Assembly (NCBI GenBank): GCA_036365145.1
Contig: JAEOAD010000240.1
Location: forward strand, 434,001 to 498,000
DNA from: Orientallactaga sibirica
Lineage: Eukaryota > Chordata > Mammalia > Rodentia > Dipodidae
Direction: 5' to 3'
Length of the DNA: 64,000 nucleotides
Position numbers and translations under genes: made by a program. A model generated the notes under the pieces. It had not been told where the DNA came from. It saw only the letters and a list, made by a program, of their open reading frames with translations, and made no database searches. Of the stretch, positions 23,290 to 35,755 are shown piece after piece (within the stretch, counting starts at the first letter, position 1; each line of letters opens with the position of its first letter).

Positions 23290-23665
23290 ACTTGCTTTCT
23301 AATTGTAGGGATAAAATACCTGACAAAAATCAGTTTAAGTAAAGAAATGTTTATTTCAGCTTATAGTTCCAGGTTACAGTCGATCATGTCAGGAATGGCA
23401 TATAAATGTGAGCTTCAGGCAACTGGTCACATTTAGCATAGTGAGGAAGCAGAGAGCTGTGAATGCTGCTGCTTGGCCAGCTCTCTCTCTCTCTCTCTCT
23501 CTTCTCTCTATTTTTATACAGTCCAGAGCCACAGCCCATGGAATAGAGCTTCCTAAAGTTAAGGTGGGTCTTCCCACCTCAATTAACCTAATCACAATAA
23601 TTACTAATAGGCATGTTCACAAGTTAGCCTAATATAAAGAGTCCCTCACAGTTTCTGTCAGGTTA
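23290..23665 (-). mobile_element. Medium-copy rodent repeat, antisense (class uncertain)
   Basis: AAATGTTTATTTCAGCTTAT, a CTGGTCACATTTAGC step, (TC)n at 23482-23502, GGGTCTTCCCACCTCAATTA and GTCAGGTTAACAATTAAT. I recognise a common rodent repeat (MaLR- or URR1-like) but cannot settle its class by eye. Confidence 0.5.
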
Positions 23666-23689
23666 ACAATTAATAAAACCAAATCATGC

Positions 23690-23826
23690 TGGGTGTGGTG
23701 GCACACGACTTTAATCCCAGCACTCAGGAGACAGAGGTAGGAGGATTGCTGTGAGTTCGAGGCCACCCTGAGACTATGTCAGCAAACAAACAAACAAACA
23801 AACAAAAAAAAAAAAAAAAAAAAAAC
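23690..23826 (+). mobile_element. B1 SINE
   Basis: CTGGGTGTGGTGGCACACGA, CCCAGCACTCAGGAGACAG and GTTCGAGGCCACCCTGAGAC, then (CAAA)n and poly(A). Confidence 0.93.
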
Positions 23827-24156
23827 CAAATCATATTTTCTGTCTTTGCATATCATGTCTGTAACTCATCTGTTGGTTGTTTAATCTGATTACAAGTTAG
23901 TCAAGTTTCCTTTATCTTAATACTCCTTAGTTCAGCTTCTCCTGTAACATAAGTTAATACCATAACTACCCTTCTGAAGCAGACTTTACTTCCTAACTAC
24001 CCATTCATACTCTATCCACAATCCACTGATTATTGTCTCCATAACCACATAAGTAGCTGCTGTAGTCATTCTTCTTGAAAATCAGATCTAAAAGGCCAAA
24101 GCCACACAGTCAGGTGTCTAGCCGCAATCCCATTCCTCTGGTACCAACTTTACCAT

Positions 24157-24501
24157 AGTAGTCAGGTTCACATTGCTGGCAGAAATCACTCGATCAAGAA
24201 CAGCTTGTGGGAAAACAGGTTTATTTTGGCTTACAGACTTGAGGGGAAACTCCATGATGGCAGGGGAAAACGACAGCATGAGCAGAGGGTGGCTATCACC
24301 TCTTAGCCAACATCAAGTGGACAAAAACAACAGGAGAGTGTGCCAAACACTGGCAAGAGGAATATACCCATATAATACCCATAAGCCCGCCCCAACAATG
24401 CACTGCCTCAGGAAGCATTAATTCCCAAATCTCCATCAGCTGGGAACCTAGCATTCAGAACACCTAAGTTTATGGGGGAGACCTGAATCAAACCACTACA
24501 C
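24157..24501 (-). mobile_element. MaLR-type LTR, antisense
   Basis: Minus strand begins TGTAGTGGTTTGATTCAGG and contains CTGAATGCTAGGTTCCCAGC, in parallel with 12424-12769. An AATAAA equivalent (CCAAAATAAACC) lies near 24220. Confidence 0.65.
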
Positions 24502-24734
24502 TAGCTTTAAAAAAATTCCCATTATGAACTATAATAAGTGCTGATCATTTCATAGAAAATATTTCATCTGTTTATTCTTTTATAATGTGAAGCATATATT
24601 ATCAATAACTATTATCAGTTGTGAAATAAAATTAATGATCCAAGGCATTACTTTCTTTCATATGACAGTTACTGAGCTTTGATCCCTAGTCTGATTTAGT
24701 CACACTTGTTCTACTTGTTTTCTCATTGGCATGT

Positions 24735-24735
24735 C

Positions 24736-24801
<66 letters not shown>

Positions 24802-24866
24802 GTCTTTATTTCTGTCTTTATTTCTGTCTTTATTTCTTCTTTCTTTCTTTCTTCTTTCTTCTTTTT
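24735..24866. repeat. (TTTC)n compound microsatellite
   Basis: About 16 TTTC units followed by TCTGTCTTTATT 12-mers repeated three times and further TTTC/TTC units. Its open frames are low-complexity artefacts. Confidence 0.97.
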
Positions 24867-27287
24867 TTGTAGGCTTCTCTTTGCTTCTTGGGGGTCTGGG
24901 CCTACCTTTTGTCTGTGGATGGCCATAACCATTCCCTTCTCGGTAAAGTCATCAGCAGAATGGCTCCAGAGAGAGACTCTGCTCTAAAACTGTTGTGGGG
25001 TGGTAAAGGAATCTGTGGCATACATAAACATGTTATAAACATCTCAGATAAACATGTTATGACAGAAACATGCTGTTGTATGTCCAACTAGACACAATGA
25101 GTTGCCAGATGAAAGAAAGGAAAACAGAGGGGCACATGTGAACACTTATCACATCCTACAAGCAAGACCAAGGAAGAAGAAATGCCAAGCCAGAAGACAG
25201 GACAGGCAACCGGGAATGCATCCTATGAATTTAGTTTTGTAAAGAGAGTATGTAACCTTCTAATTCTACTTAGTTGAAAACTGTCCTACTTCCCAGACCA
25301 TGTTGTTGAGTATCAACAGTAGTTCCAGCACAATGTAGAGAAATTTTTCACACCCAATTGCAGCATCAAGCTTCCACCCTTCCCCTTAGGCTTTATGTGA
25401 GGTGGACTGAGTCTCATTAATGCTTTCAATTCTAAAAAGTCCCTGGTTATTCCTCCTAATATGCTTACCTTTTAACATGTGCATCCCATGACCAAAAGAG
25501 TAATTCAAGTGAAGCCATTAGGCAACTTTACTGAATAGTGGTGATAGGATATTTCAAGAAGACATCATATCAAGCCCACTGGTAGGTATCTTCTTCCCTT
25601 AATGGTAGGTAAGACTAAGGCTAAGGTAAGGCTGACCCTAACCCAGACATTCCCTGATTTCACATTAATCCATCACCAATGAATTGAGGAGCACATCCTT
25701 GACTCCACTCTACATTCTTAGAACCCAAAGTCTATTCTATTTTACTGGTGCCATTAGAGAAAGGAGAGGATACACAATTCCTGTAGTAGGTGACTTCTCC
25801 CACAGAAGTCACAGCACTTCCAATCTAAAGTTTTGGCAGCCATTTCCTCCACTTAGGTGAAGAGGCTGTGAAGAATCTTCTTTTAGCAAAGCCGGGTTAG
25901 GTGACAGTAGCTGACAGCTATCCTCTGCAGCCAACCTAATGGGTGAGCAGGGGTTAAATGTGTGGCAATGCTGAGGGTAACTGCCTTACACCCTGGACCT
26001 CCTGGAGACACAATACTTTAAGTAGATGATGATTCCTATGGTGGAAATTACAGAACCTGGCAAGACAGCAGAAAGATATTTTGGGACAGGCATGCTTTCC
26101 AGCACCCAAAATAACAACCAATTGGAGGTTGCCTATGTGGGCCCCACAGAAGGTCAAGCCACCCCTGCTCTGTCAGCACAAGCTGTTTGAATCATCTCAA
26201 CACTTTCCTCTTAGCCAAATGTTCCCTCCCCACTCCCAATACTGTCCTTCACAGGCTTTGGTTGGGAGCTATCTTTGAATAATGCAGTAATCAAGACTTC
26301 TTTATCTGATTTAGATTCAGTGGGGAACATCAAATGAGGATGACACAGGCTACTGGGGAGCCAGTATCCTCCTCTGATCCACAAAACCAGAAATTCAATG
26401 CTGGGGAAGTTTAGAAAGATGGCTATAACTCATATTGTCAAGACTGCCCCCACAAATCTCACTTGTTCATTGAACTACCACTCCCTTTCCCTCAAAATCA
26501 AGGCAGTGAATATGACAGTCATCCACACATGATTCCTCTCCCACCACTTACTTTCCACTCCTGCTAGAGGCTCCCAGGCACCATGCATTGAACACAAATT
26601 CCCAGGATTCCTCACAGCATAGCAGCCATGCTTCTTAGAGGTGCTGCAGCTTGTTATGAGAGATGCCATGCATGATTCAAGGAGTGTATATTTTCATTTA
26701 GTCTGGATGTTTGGCACACTCCAACCGTAAACAGAAGCTCAAGGTAGAAATAGATGGCACAACTGGTTTACTCAGTGTTGAAAATGTTTCACTAATTAAT
26801 GGCGATAATAAAGTGTCTTGTAGGAAGATAAAATGGCAATTACCCAAACTGGGGCAATTCATATCCAACAGAACAGCTCACAGGCACTTAAGGTGACTGA
26901 TGTTTGAACATGAAAGCTATGCAAATTATGATCATCCATTTTTATGTTTAGATTTGTGCATATTGCTGGCTGTTTTTTCAGCCAGGTAGATTAGCATCCC
27001 TGATCTGATATCCCTGACAAGTGAAAAATCATTCAGTTATCCCAAAATCAAGTTCCTTGTGCCCCAGAGCCTGGATGAAATAAGCTATCTGGATGTTAGC
27101 ATGTCAGCAGCCACATACATAGCAGAGCCTGGGGCTGTCTACAGAAGAATCACTACAAAAAGTGGCAAAAAGATACAGCCTTCAAAGTGAAGTATCAGAT
27201 GGTAAAATAAAATTTCAAATATTTCACTCAAATAATTTAAGACCTCAAGAGCTAGTTATTCATTTATCATCCAAATTCATTTACTAA
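24867..27287. other. Repeat-poor stretch, no gene identified
   Basis: About 2.4 kb with no SINE, LINE or LTR signature that I can recognise. It has short unsupported ORFs (for example 26081-26278 plus, 25954-26157 minus). A pyrimidine tract ending TTTTTTTGTAG at 24871 resembles a splice acceptor, but the downstream sequence gives no recognisable protein. It could hold unique intergenic or intronic DNA. Confidence 0.4.
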
Positions 27288-27415
27288 TATAGAACTTCCT
27301 TAACAGCAAGGATTATGTCTGTTTTTGTTCACAGCTGAAGTCCTAGTATCTCAGCTGCTATTTACTACTATGTAGGAATGATGCAAGAAACATTTAATGA
27401 ATTGAATGAATGAGT
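27288..27415 (+). mobile_element. MIR-like ancient SINE tail
   Basis: CAGCAAGGATTATGTCTGTT, GTTCACAGCTGAAGTCC and a terminal AATGAATTGAATGAATGAG match the 3' part of an old mammalian SINE/LINE2-type consensus. Confidence 0.5.
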
Positions 27416-27456
27416 CCATTCACTTTTTAGCAAGAACTTAATAATCAAATAATGAA

Positions 27457-27660
27457 GTACAATGGCCTGGATATCCATGACCTCACAGTGCCTGAAACTA
27501 CCTACATAAGACCATCGTAATTAAAAGAGAGATTGATTGAGAGGGAAAGGAGATATGATGGAGAGTGGAGTTTCAAAGGGGATAGTGGGGGAAGGGAAGG
27601 AAGTACCATGGGATATTGTCTACAATTAAGGAAGTTGTCAGTAAAAAAAATAATGAAGTA
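27457..27660 (+). mobile_element. Lx-like L1 3' end, truncated
   Basis: GGCCTGGATATCCATGACCT, AAAGAGAGATTGATTGAG, TATGATGGAGAGTGGAG and GTTGTCAGTAAAAAAAATAA match the ends of 19390-19630 and 38300-38500. Confidence 0.75.
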
Positions 27661-27885
27661 CACAGAATCTTCTATTTCACCTTTATAGGAGTCCCCAGAT
27701 TGAAACAATAAATAAATATCTTGACTACTTCATCCATGAGTTAAAATCATTTTTAATATGAACAAGAAAATATAACAACAGCCTTAAGTTTCTGATTATC
27801 AAAACACTATATAAAATGAAAAGTTAATCTTTGCATCAATAGTGCATTTTTCAAGTGATAAACAATCTAAATGCATTTATATAAA

Positions 27886-29295
27886 AGACATCATGAAGAC
27901 TAACCTTAATCTTTCCCTGTCTCTCTCTCTCCTCCCCTCTATGCTCTCTTTCTTTTTTATATTACCTATCTTTTTCTTCCTTCATCTTCTTTGGTGCTGA
28001 CTTGTAACCCCCAGTATCAGCATGCAGTTAACTTTTTGTAGGTCAGAGAGACCTACAAGGTTTCCCAAAAGAAGACAGATTTCTGTCAGAGTTATTGATG
28101 ACTCACCAAAGGTTAATGGTAAGACCCTACTGCTGAAGATACCATATACTGTTGGGATGGAACATGGAGTGACCTGGCTGGAACCTGGAAGTGGGTCAGT
28201 CCCCAGACAGTTAGCTTGTCTAGTGCCAGAGGGTGCTACACGAGTGACTGGGGGGAAATGACCCACATCTGCTCAAACAACTCCCAGTCTAAGGTACTCA
28301 GCAGTAAACAACCTGATGTGATGCTGAAACAAGTGCGATAATGGCACACAGCCATGGTGGGTAACCAACTGCTCTTGATTTGGCTAACAGATCCACTCAG
28401 TGGAATGGAACTCATAGCTGGAACTGGGAAACAAGTCAAAACCATGTCCAAAAAATGAACCCATTCTCCAACATCAAGCTCCCACCAATTGTGGGCTATA
28501 AGAGGGCCTATGCATATAAAATTCTCTCTAAAATAACAATGGCCATCCTATCTATCTGGTGCTGACCTCTCTCTCCATTGAAGAATTTGTTCCCCTTTAT
28601 CAGATGGATGCCAAACCTGAAGGGAGGATCAGCCTATCACACCTCACCAGGACCCCAGCTCAAACCATAGAGTAATGGGGGAAATGGCCAAGAGTATAGC
28701 TTTCTTGGTGAACCTGACACTAGAACAAGGCTGAGAACAGAACAGAGAACATTCAACTCCTACTAAGCCAGATATCCAGAGACACAGAGGCTCCCAAGAC
28801 CTCATCACTGAAATAGATCTAAAATGAACCCAACATGGGCTGGGGGGATGGCTTAGCAGTTAAGGCATTTGCCTGCAAAGCCAAAGGACTCAGGTTCGAT
28901 TCTCTAGGACCCATGTTAGCCAAATGCACAAGGGGTCACATGCATCTGGAGTTCGTTTGCAGTGGCTGGCGGCCCAGGCATGCCCATTCTCTCTCTGACT
29001 GTCTCTCTCTCTTTCTCCTTCTCTGTCTGTCAAATAAATAAATAAACAAATATAAAATTTAAAAAAAATGAACCCAACATGGCTCATGGAAATTCGTGGA
29101 AAGAGTGTTAGAGCCACAAGTTGGGTCATTATGCACAAAGACTTTGCCTCTCCCCATAACTGTTGGCTGACCCCATAATGCACAACCCACATTCCCCAAT
29201 GAGGAGGGTCCCTTTGGAGGGGAAGGATAGGGAGGAGGCTACCAGAGGCATCCATATGAATGTAAAATTTAAATAAATAAAAAAATTTTAAATAA
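27886..29295 (+). mobile_element. L1 3' UTR
   Basis: It tracks the 3' UTR of the 32.3-35.75 kb L1 in order: ACATCATGAAGACTAACC, CTGACTTGTAACCCCCAG, CAAAGGTTAATGGTAAGACC, CCACTCAGTGGAATGGAACT, CACACCTCACCAGGACCC, and the AATAAAAAAATT tail. Split by a DIP SINE at 28839. Confidence 0.9.
28839..29064 (+). mobile_element. DIP SINE inside L1 3' UTR, with TSD
   Basis: The head GGCTGGGGGGATGGCTTAGC, the B box AGGTTCGATTC, a TC-rich tract and (AAAT)n tail are intact. The flanking AAAATGAACCCAACATGG at 28821-28838 and 29065-29082 is an 18-bp perfect duplication of L1 sequence. Confidence 0.97.
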
Positions 29296-29307
29296 AAAAA
29301 AGAATCA

Positions 29308-29517
29308 GGGCTGGAGGGATTGCTTAGTGTTTAAGGTGTTTGCCTATAAAGCCAAAGGACTCAGGTTTGATTCCCCAGGACTGACGTTAGCCAGATGCAC
29401 AAGGTGGCACATACATCTGGATTTCATTTGCAGTGGCTGGAGGCCCTGGTGTGCCCATTCTTTCTTTCACTCTCTCTCCCTATTTCTCTCTGTTAAATAA
29501 ATAAATAAATAAATAAT
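29308..29517 (+). mobile_element. DIP SINE
   Basis: GGGCTGGAGGGATTGCTTAG head to (AAAT)n tail, directly after the L1 tail. Confidence 0.93.
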
Positions 29518-29713
29518 CAATTTCCATTCTTTAATGTGAACACCTATATTTTATTAAAATAAAGATATTTGTGTGTTGGTCTTTAAAATGAAATTTTTAA
29601 AGAAATTCAGTCAAATTATTTTAAAGCAAAGATTAATAAATCCTAACAAAATTTTCTAACCAATAAATACAAATAGTTATTTGATTTGGTTTACCATCTA
29701 AAAACTTTTTTAA

Positions 29714-29930
29714 GGGCTGGAGATATGGCTCAGCAATTAAGGCACTTGCTTGCAAAGCCTGAAGGCCTGGGATTGATTCCCCAGTGCCCATGTAATCCCA
29801 GATACACAAAGTGATGCATGTATCTGGAGTTTTCTTGCAATGGCAAGAGACCTTGGTGTACCCATTTTCTCTCTCTCTCTCCTTCCCTCCCTCTTTTTCT
29901 CCTTACAAATGAATAAATAAAAAATATTTC
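29714..29930 (+). mobile_element. DIP SINE
   Basis: AGGGCTGGAGATATGGCTCA head, TC-rich body end and AATAAATAAAAA tail. B box diverged (GGGATTGATTCC). Confidence 0.93.
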
Positions 29931-30059
29931 AAAACAATTTTAAGACAACATTGAGATGTTATTGATACCTATTAAAAGAATTTCTTATAAACAAAATACT
30001 GATAATACCAAATGCTAACATGAATGCAAAGCAACAGGAACTATAGTTAAGTGCTTTTA

Positions 30060-30128
30060 AGAAAAAGAAAGAAAGAGAAAGAAGGAAGGGAAAGAAAGAA
30101 AGAAAGAAAGAAAGAGAGGAAGGAAGAA
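30060..30128. repeat. (GAAA)n/(GGAA)n purine repeat
   Basis: Purine-only tract of GAAA, GGAA and GAAAG units directly upstream of a B1. Confidence 0.95.
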
Positions 30129-30306
30129 GCTAGGTGTGGTGACACATGCCTTTAATCCTAGGACTCCTAAAGATGGCAGTCAACTCAAAGCCAGCCTGAG
30201 CAAGAGTGAAACCCTGACCCTCAAAAATAAAATAAAATAAAATAAAATAAAATAAAATAAAATAAAATAAAATAAAATAAAATAAATAAAATAAAATAAA
30301 ATAAAT
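30129..30306 (+). mobile_element. Truncated B1 with (AAAAT)n tail array
   Basis: GCTAGGTGTGGTGACACATG begins the B1. Its A tail has become an AAAAT pentamer array of about 80 bases (30222-30304). Confidence 0.9.
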
Positions 30307-30975
30307 TGTATCAGTTTTGCAATTTGGTAATTTCTTGTAAACATTATGATTCAGCAGTTTGGGTCTGGGTATTCATCCAATTTATCTAAGGATTTAAAAC
30401 ATATGTACAAAATATACTATGTGAAAATTCTACAATATCATCTTTTAAAATTTCAGAAACACTGGCAACAGCCAAGATGACCTTCAACATATGAATAGAT
30501 CAACAGATTATGACACATGCATAAAGTGGCTATTACTCAAGATGAAAAATTAGTAAATCTCTTTCTGTATAAGTGTGAAGACCTGAGTTTGGACTCCCAC
30601 CATCCATGTGGGCATGACAGTTCACTTGTAATCTGAGTGTTTCAGAGGGGAAGGCAAGAAGATGGCTATAAACTATACCTCTGTATTCATTAAGAACCCC
30701 TGTTTCAACAACATTATAAGGTGGAATGTGATTAAGGATGACACCTGAAGTTGATCTCCAGTCTCCACACATTGTACACACATGTGCACATACACACCTA
30801 GACACACACGTGCACCAAATATATCCAAACATACATAAAAATATACAAATGCAAAAGAAGAAATTATGAATCCACAAAATACATACATGAGCACTAAAGG
30901 CATGTTCCCACATGATGTATGATTCTACCTATACAATAGTTTGGTAAAAATAAAAATTTTAAAACAATCAGTGGC
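30307..30975. other. Unassigned sequence
   Basis: Includes L1-like scraps (AACACTGGCAACAGCCAAGA near 30460) and a CA-rich stretch at 30770-30815. No gene seen. Confidence 0.4.
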
Positions 30976-31195
30976 TAGGGCTGGAGAGATGGCTTAACAG
31001 TTAAGACACTTGCCTGCAAAGCCAAAGGAACTAGGTTCAATTCCTCAGGATTCATGTAAGAGGGTGCATGATTCAGGAATTTGTTTGCAATGGCTGGAGA
31101 CCCTGGCACACCCATTCTCTTTCTCTTTCCCCCTCTCCCTCTCTTTCCTTTCTCACTCAAGTAAAAAAAATAAAAATTTTAAAAATATTTTTAAA
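30976..31195 (+). mobile_element. DIP SINE
   Basis: AGGGCTGGAGAGATGGCTTA head, B-box AGGTTCAATTCC, CT-rich body end and an A-rich tail. A degraded B1-like segment (about 31200-31300) follows. Confidence 0.93.
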
Positions 31196-31300
31196 AACTC
31201 AGTGGCTGGGGGTAGTATATGCTCACAATACCAGCATTCAGGAGACTGGGGCTAGAAAATCTTGATCTTGGGGCCAGCCTAGGACCCTATATAAGAAAAA

Positions 31301-32324
31301 TAGATCAGTGATTTAGGAGTAGGGAGAAGTTGATGCTATGAAACATAAATGACTTGTAGGGCAGTGGAATTATTCTGTATCTTATTATAATTATGAATTT
31401 AGGACATTATACCTTTATGAAAACTCATAGAATTTTACAACACAAAGAATGAGCCTCATATATTAGCTGTATAAAATTATTTAGGAAAATAGAAATAATA
31501 ACAGGATGGAAAGTAGAATTTGACAAATAATTTATTTTATTACAAATATATGAAACAAGTTTATTACAGAGAAGAAGAAAGTGTCCAGTCACTTTAGACA
31601 AAAGGGAAGTCTATAAACCAAAAGGCAGGAATAGCACACTAACAGTAAACTCTAGTTGCTTAAGCTTTTTCCTTATGTAGACAGGTGACTATATATCCCA
31701 TAATCAAACAAATAAAGGATACTGGAAGTTGAGAATCATATTTCTCACACTTAAGGTGGTACTTTGAAGACAAGAAAAGAGAGGAGGCCATAATGATGAA
31801 CTTTGTAATGAATTTGAACTAGGGTTTGGTTTAACTTACTAGAAAATACAGTTACACATAGAAATATCTATGGCTATGTGTGCATACATGAGTTTGCATA
31901 TGGGAGAGGGGGGATACTTCACAGATCTGTTAGCAAAGCATACTGAGTATAAATGACACATTATTAGTAGTGAACAGACCTGTGGCCCAGATCTTGATTT
32001 TTTTAATACTAGCTTTTTTCCAGTAAAGGGATAGAACCACAGCCTCTTTGTAAAGTGAAATTTGAACACAAAACATATAAGGTAACCATGGAGCAACTTA
32101 TAGTTTTAGAAATAGAGGAAGAATCAATAATGTGTAATCTAACAGTCTTAGTTAAGGTTTTACTTAAGTAATTATCTCATTTCAGGTGTCTCAAGTTCAT
32201 TACTTCTAAGTGAATTAACTCTCAAGATTCCCTGCCCCAGGGTATGATCTCATGCTTAAACTATGACCTTTATTTGAGTCTCAAGATCTGCTGTTCTGCT
32301 TCTAGTCTTCCCTGTGTGGATTGG
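31301..32324. other. Unassigned sequence, no gene seen
   Basis: About 1 kb of AT-rich DNA without recognised repeats up to the truncated L1. Confidence 0.4.
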
Positions 32325-35300
32325 TACCCACATAGGTATCTCAACATAATGAAGGCTATGTATAAAGCTCCTAAAGCTCAAGTAATTCTTAATGGGGAGA
32401 GACTGAAGGAACCCCCATTGAGATCAGGAACAAGGCAGGGGTGTCCACTCTCACCTCTGCTCTTCAATATAGTGCTAGAAATATTAGCTCAAGCAATAAG
32501 ACAGGAGAAACAAATCAAAGGGATACAAAATGGAAAGGAAGAAGTTAAATTAGTTCTATTTGCAGATGACATGATTCTATACATAAGTGACCTGAGAACC
32601 TCCATCTCAAAACTCTTAAAGGTGATTAGTGCCTTCAGCAAAATAGCTGGATATAAGATCAATGCTCAGAAATCAGTCATCTTTCTGTATGCAAAAGACA
32701 AAGATACAGAAAAAGAAATAACTAACATTGTCCCATTTTCAATAGCAACAAAAAAAAATAAAATACCTTGGAATAACATTAACCAAGGAAGTGAAAGACC
32801 TATACAATGAAAACATAAAAACACTCAAGAAAGAAATTGAGGCAGTCCTACTAAAATGGAAAGACCTCCCATGTTCCTGGATAGGTAGAATTAACATTGT
32901 GAAAATGGCAATCTTGCCAAAAGCACTATATAGATTCAATGAAATGCCAAAATAATCCCAACTTCTTTCTTCACTGAGATAGAAAAAACTATCTCAAAAT
33001 TCATGTGGAAAGGCAGAAGGCCTCATATCCAAGCATATCTTCAGCAAAAGAAACACCTCTGGAGGCATCACTATACCTGATCTAAAGCTATACTACAAAG
33101 CCATTGTAATAAAAACAACATGGTACTGACATAAAAAAAAAAAAAAAAAGGAATATAGACCAACGGAACAGAATAGAAGTCCTAGACTTTGGGTCAAGTA
33201 AATATAGCTACTTGATATTTGACAAAGGTCCTACAAATGCAGAATGGAAAAAGGACATCATCTTCAACAAATGGTGCTGGACAAACTGGACAACCACATG
33301 TAGGAAAATGAAACTTGATCACACATCTCACCATGCACAAAAATCAAGTCCAGATGGATCAAAGACCTTAATATAAAACCAGAAACTCTGCTACTACTGG
33401 AAGAAAAAATAGGAGGAACCTTCCACGAAATAGGAGTGGGAAAAGTCTTCCTGAACAAAACCCCAGCAGCTCAGGAAATTAAACAATCACTCAACCATTG
33501 GGATCTCATGAAGCTGAAAAGCTTTTTCACCAACAAATATACTTTAACCAATGCCAGAAGATTACCCACAAAATGGGAGAGAATTTTCACCAGCTATACA
33601 ACTGACAGAGGCCTGATTTCTAGAATCTACAAAGAACTCCAAAGCCTAAACCATAAATCATCAAACAACCCACTCACAAAATGGGGCAGAGAACTGTGCA
33701 GGGAGTTCTCAGAGGAAGAAACACAAATAGCAAACACACATTTAAGAAAATGTTCAACATCCCTAATCATCAGGGAAATGCAAATTAAAACAACTATGAG
33801 ATTCCACCTTACCCCAGTAAGGATGGCTAACATTAAAAAAAAAAAAAAAAAAAAACCAATGAAAACAAATGCTGGCAAGACTGTGGAGAAATAGGAACAA
33901 GCTTTCACTGCTGGTGGGAATGTAAAATGGTTCAACCATTATGGAAAGCTATAAGAAGATTCCTGAAAAGGATGAGCATAGACCTACCAATGGAGCCAGT
34001 TATTCCCTTATTGGGCATTTACCCTAAAGGCTCCAAAGCCTCAGATCAAAGACATTTGCTAAACCATGTTTATAGCTGCTCAATTCATAATAGCAAAGAG
34101 CTGGAATCAACCCAGATGTTCATTGTTAGATGAATGGATAACAAAGATGCAGTATATCTATACTATGGAATTCTACATAGCAGTAAGGAAAGATGAAATA
34201 GTGAAATTTGAAAAAAAAAAAAAAGGTCAAACATGGAACAGATCATCCTAAGTGAGCTCACCCAATCACAAAAAGATAATTGTCACATGGTCTCATTTAT
34301 CTGTCGCTCCTAACCTGAATCCACCTGAGATGCTGCCAAGACTAATAAGCACTCTGAGGACCAGACAATAGGGAGGGTAAGATGGAGGGAGGGTAAAAGT
34401 GGGAGGGAGGACAAGGGTGGGGGTACAAATAGGGATCTAAAAGGAAATGATACTATAAAACTCTTTATTCTGAACAACAGGCTAAAACATTGACCTTCAG
34501 CAGGCCTGCAGAGGGAACACCTGAACCACAGGAAACTGGAGAAAACATCATGAAGACCAACCTTAATTTTTTCCTGCTTTTCTCTCTCTTTTCTCTCCCT
34601 CTCTCTCTTTCTCTCCATCTCCTCTCTAAACTCACTTTTTCTTTTATATTATCTATCTTTTTCTCCCCTCACCTTCCTAGGTGCTGACTTATAACTCCCA
34701 GTACCAGCACAGGGTTAACTTTCACATTGAGCTGTTGATCTGAGACACCTACAAGGTTTCCCCAAAAAGACAGATTTCTGACAGATCTTGATGACCCACC
34801 AAAGGTTAATGGTAAGACCCTACTGTTGAAGACAGCATACACGTGTGAGACCAAACATGGAGAGACCTGGCCAGAATCTGGAAGAGGGTCAGTCCCCAGA
34901 CAGTTAGCTAGTCTAGTGCCAGAGGGTGCTACATGAGCAACTGGGGGAAAATGGCAGACATTGGTCCAAACAACTTGCAGTCTAAGATACCCAGCAGGAA
35001 ACAACCTGACGTAATGCTCAAACAAGTGCAGTAGTGGCACACAGCCATGGTGGGCAACCACTGCTCTTGATTTGGGTAATAGATCCACTCAGTGGAATGG
35101 AACTCATTGCTGGAACTGGGAAATAAGTCAAAACCATGTACAAAAAATGAGCTCATTCTCCAATAAAGATAACACCAAATGTGGGCCAGAAGAGGGCCTA
35201 CCCATATAAAATTCCCTCCAAGATATCTATGGCCATCCCATATATCTAGTACTAACTTCTCTCTCCTTTGGAGAATTTGCTTATCTTTTTCAGATGGACA

Positions 35301-35755
35301 GAGAACCTGAAGGGAAGATCAGCCAATCACACCTCACCAGGGCCCCAGCTGAAACCATAGAGTAATGCAGGGAAGGGCAAGAGTTCAGCATTCTTGGGGA
35401 TCAAGACACCAGAAGAAGGCTGAAGGAGATAAACACAGAGAACATCCAACTCCAGAGACACAGAGGCTCCCAAAACCTCATTACTGAAGTAGAACTAAAA
35501 TGACCAGAATGTGGCTCAGGGAAATTTGTGGAAGAGGTGGTGGAAAGAATGTTAGAGCCACAAGTTGGGGCATTATGAACAGAGACTTGGCCTATCCCCC
35601 ATAACTTTTGACTGCCCCCACAATGCATGACCCATATTCCCCATTGATGAGGGTCCCTATGGAAGAGGGAGGACAGGGAGGAGGATAATGGAGTCACCAT
35701 TGTGAAAAATGTAAAATTAGAATAATATAAATAAAAATAAATTATAAAAAAATGT
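32325..35755 (+). mobile_element. L1, 5'-truncated, RT to tail; best-preserved copy
   Basis: ORF2 starts inside the RT domain (32244-32810 open). [20 protein letters not shown] and the catalytic FADD (32559-32570) are intact. A frame change occurs near the A-rich tract at 32748, the thumb region carries several stops, and a poly(A) of about 17 sits at 33128-33148. The C-terminal half reopens at 33436-33894 (HWDLMKLKSF, KWERIFTSY) and continues to about 34310. A 3' UTR of about 1.4 kb follows, with a G-rich purine tract (34370-34435), then the tail. Without the endonuclease, an intact frame or a 5' end it cannot move. Confidence 0.95.

Noticed and set aside
24860..24960. An exon after a splice-acceptor-like pyrimidine tract
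   Set aside because: The tract is the edge of the microsatellite. The downstream frame encodes no recognisable protein and no donor site was convincing.
24706..24987. Phe/Leu-rich ORFs on both strands
   Set aside because: Translation of the (TTTC)n microsatellite.
25612..25655. Interstitial telomere-like (CTAAGG/CCTAAC) stretch
   Set aside because: Only a few imperfect units, not a TTAGGG array.
30533..30913. A 126-codon Cys-rich ORF on the minus strand
   Set aside because: Derives from a TG/CA-rich stretch. Composition explains the cysteines and no start context or homology is apparent.
32244..32810. An active reverse transcriptase
   Set aside because: The FADD motif is intact, but the frame breaks shortly after and the 5' half of ORF2 and ORF1 are absent.
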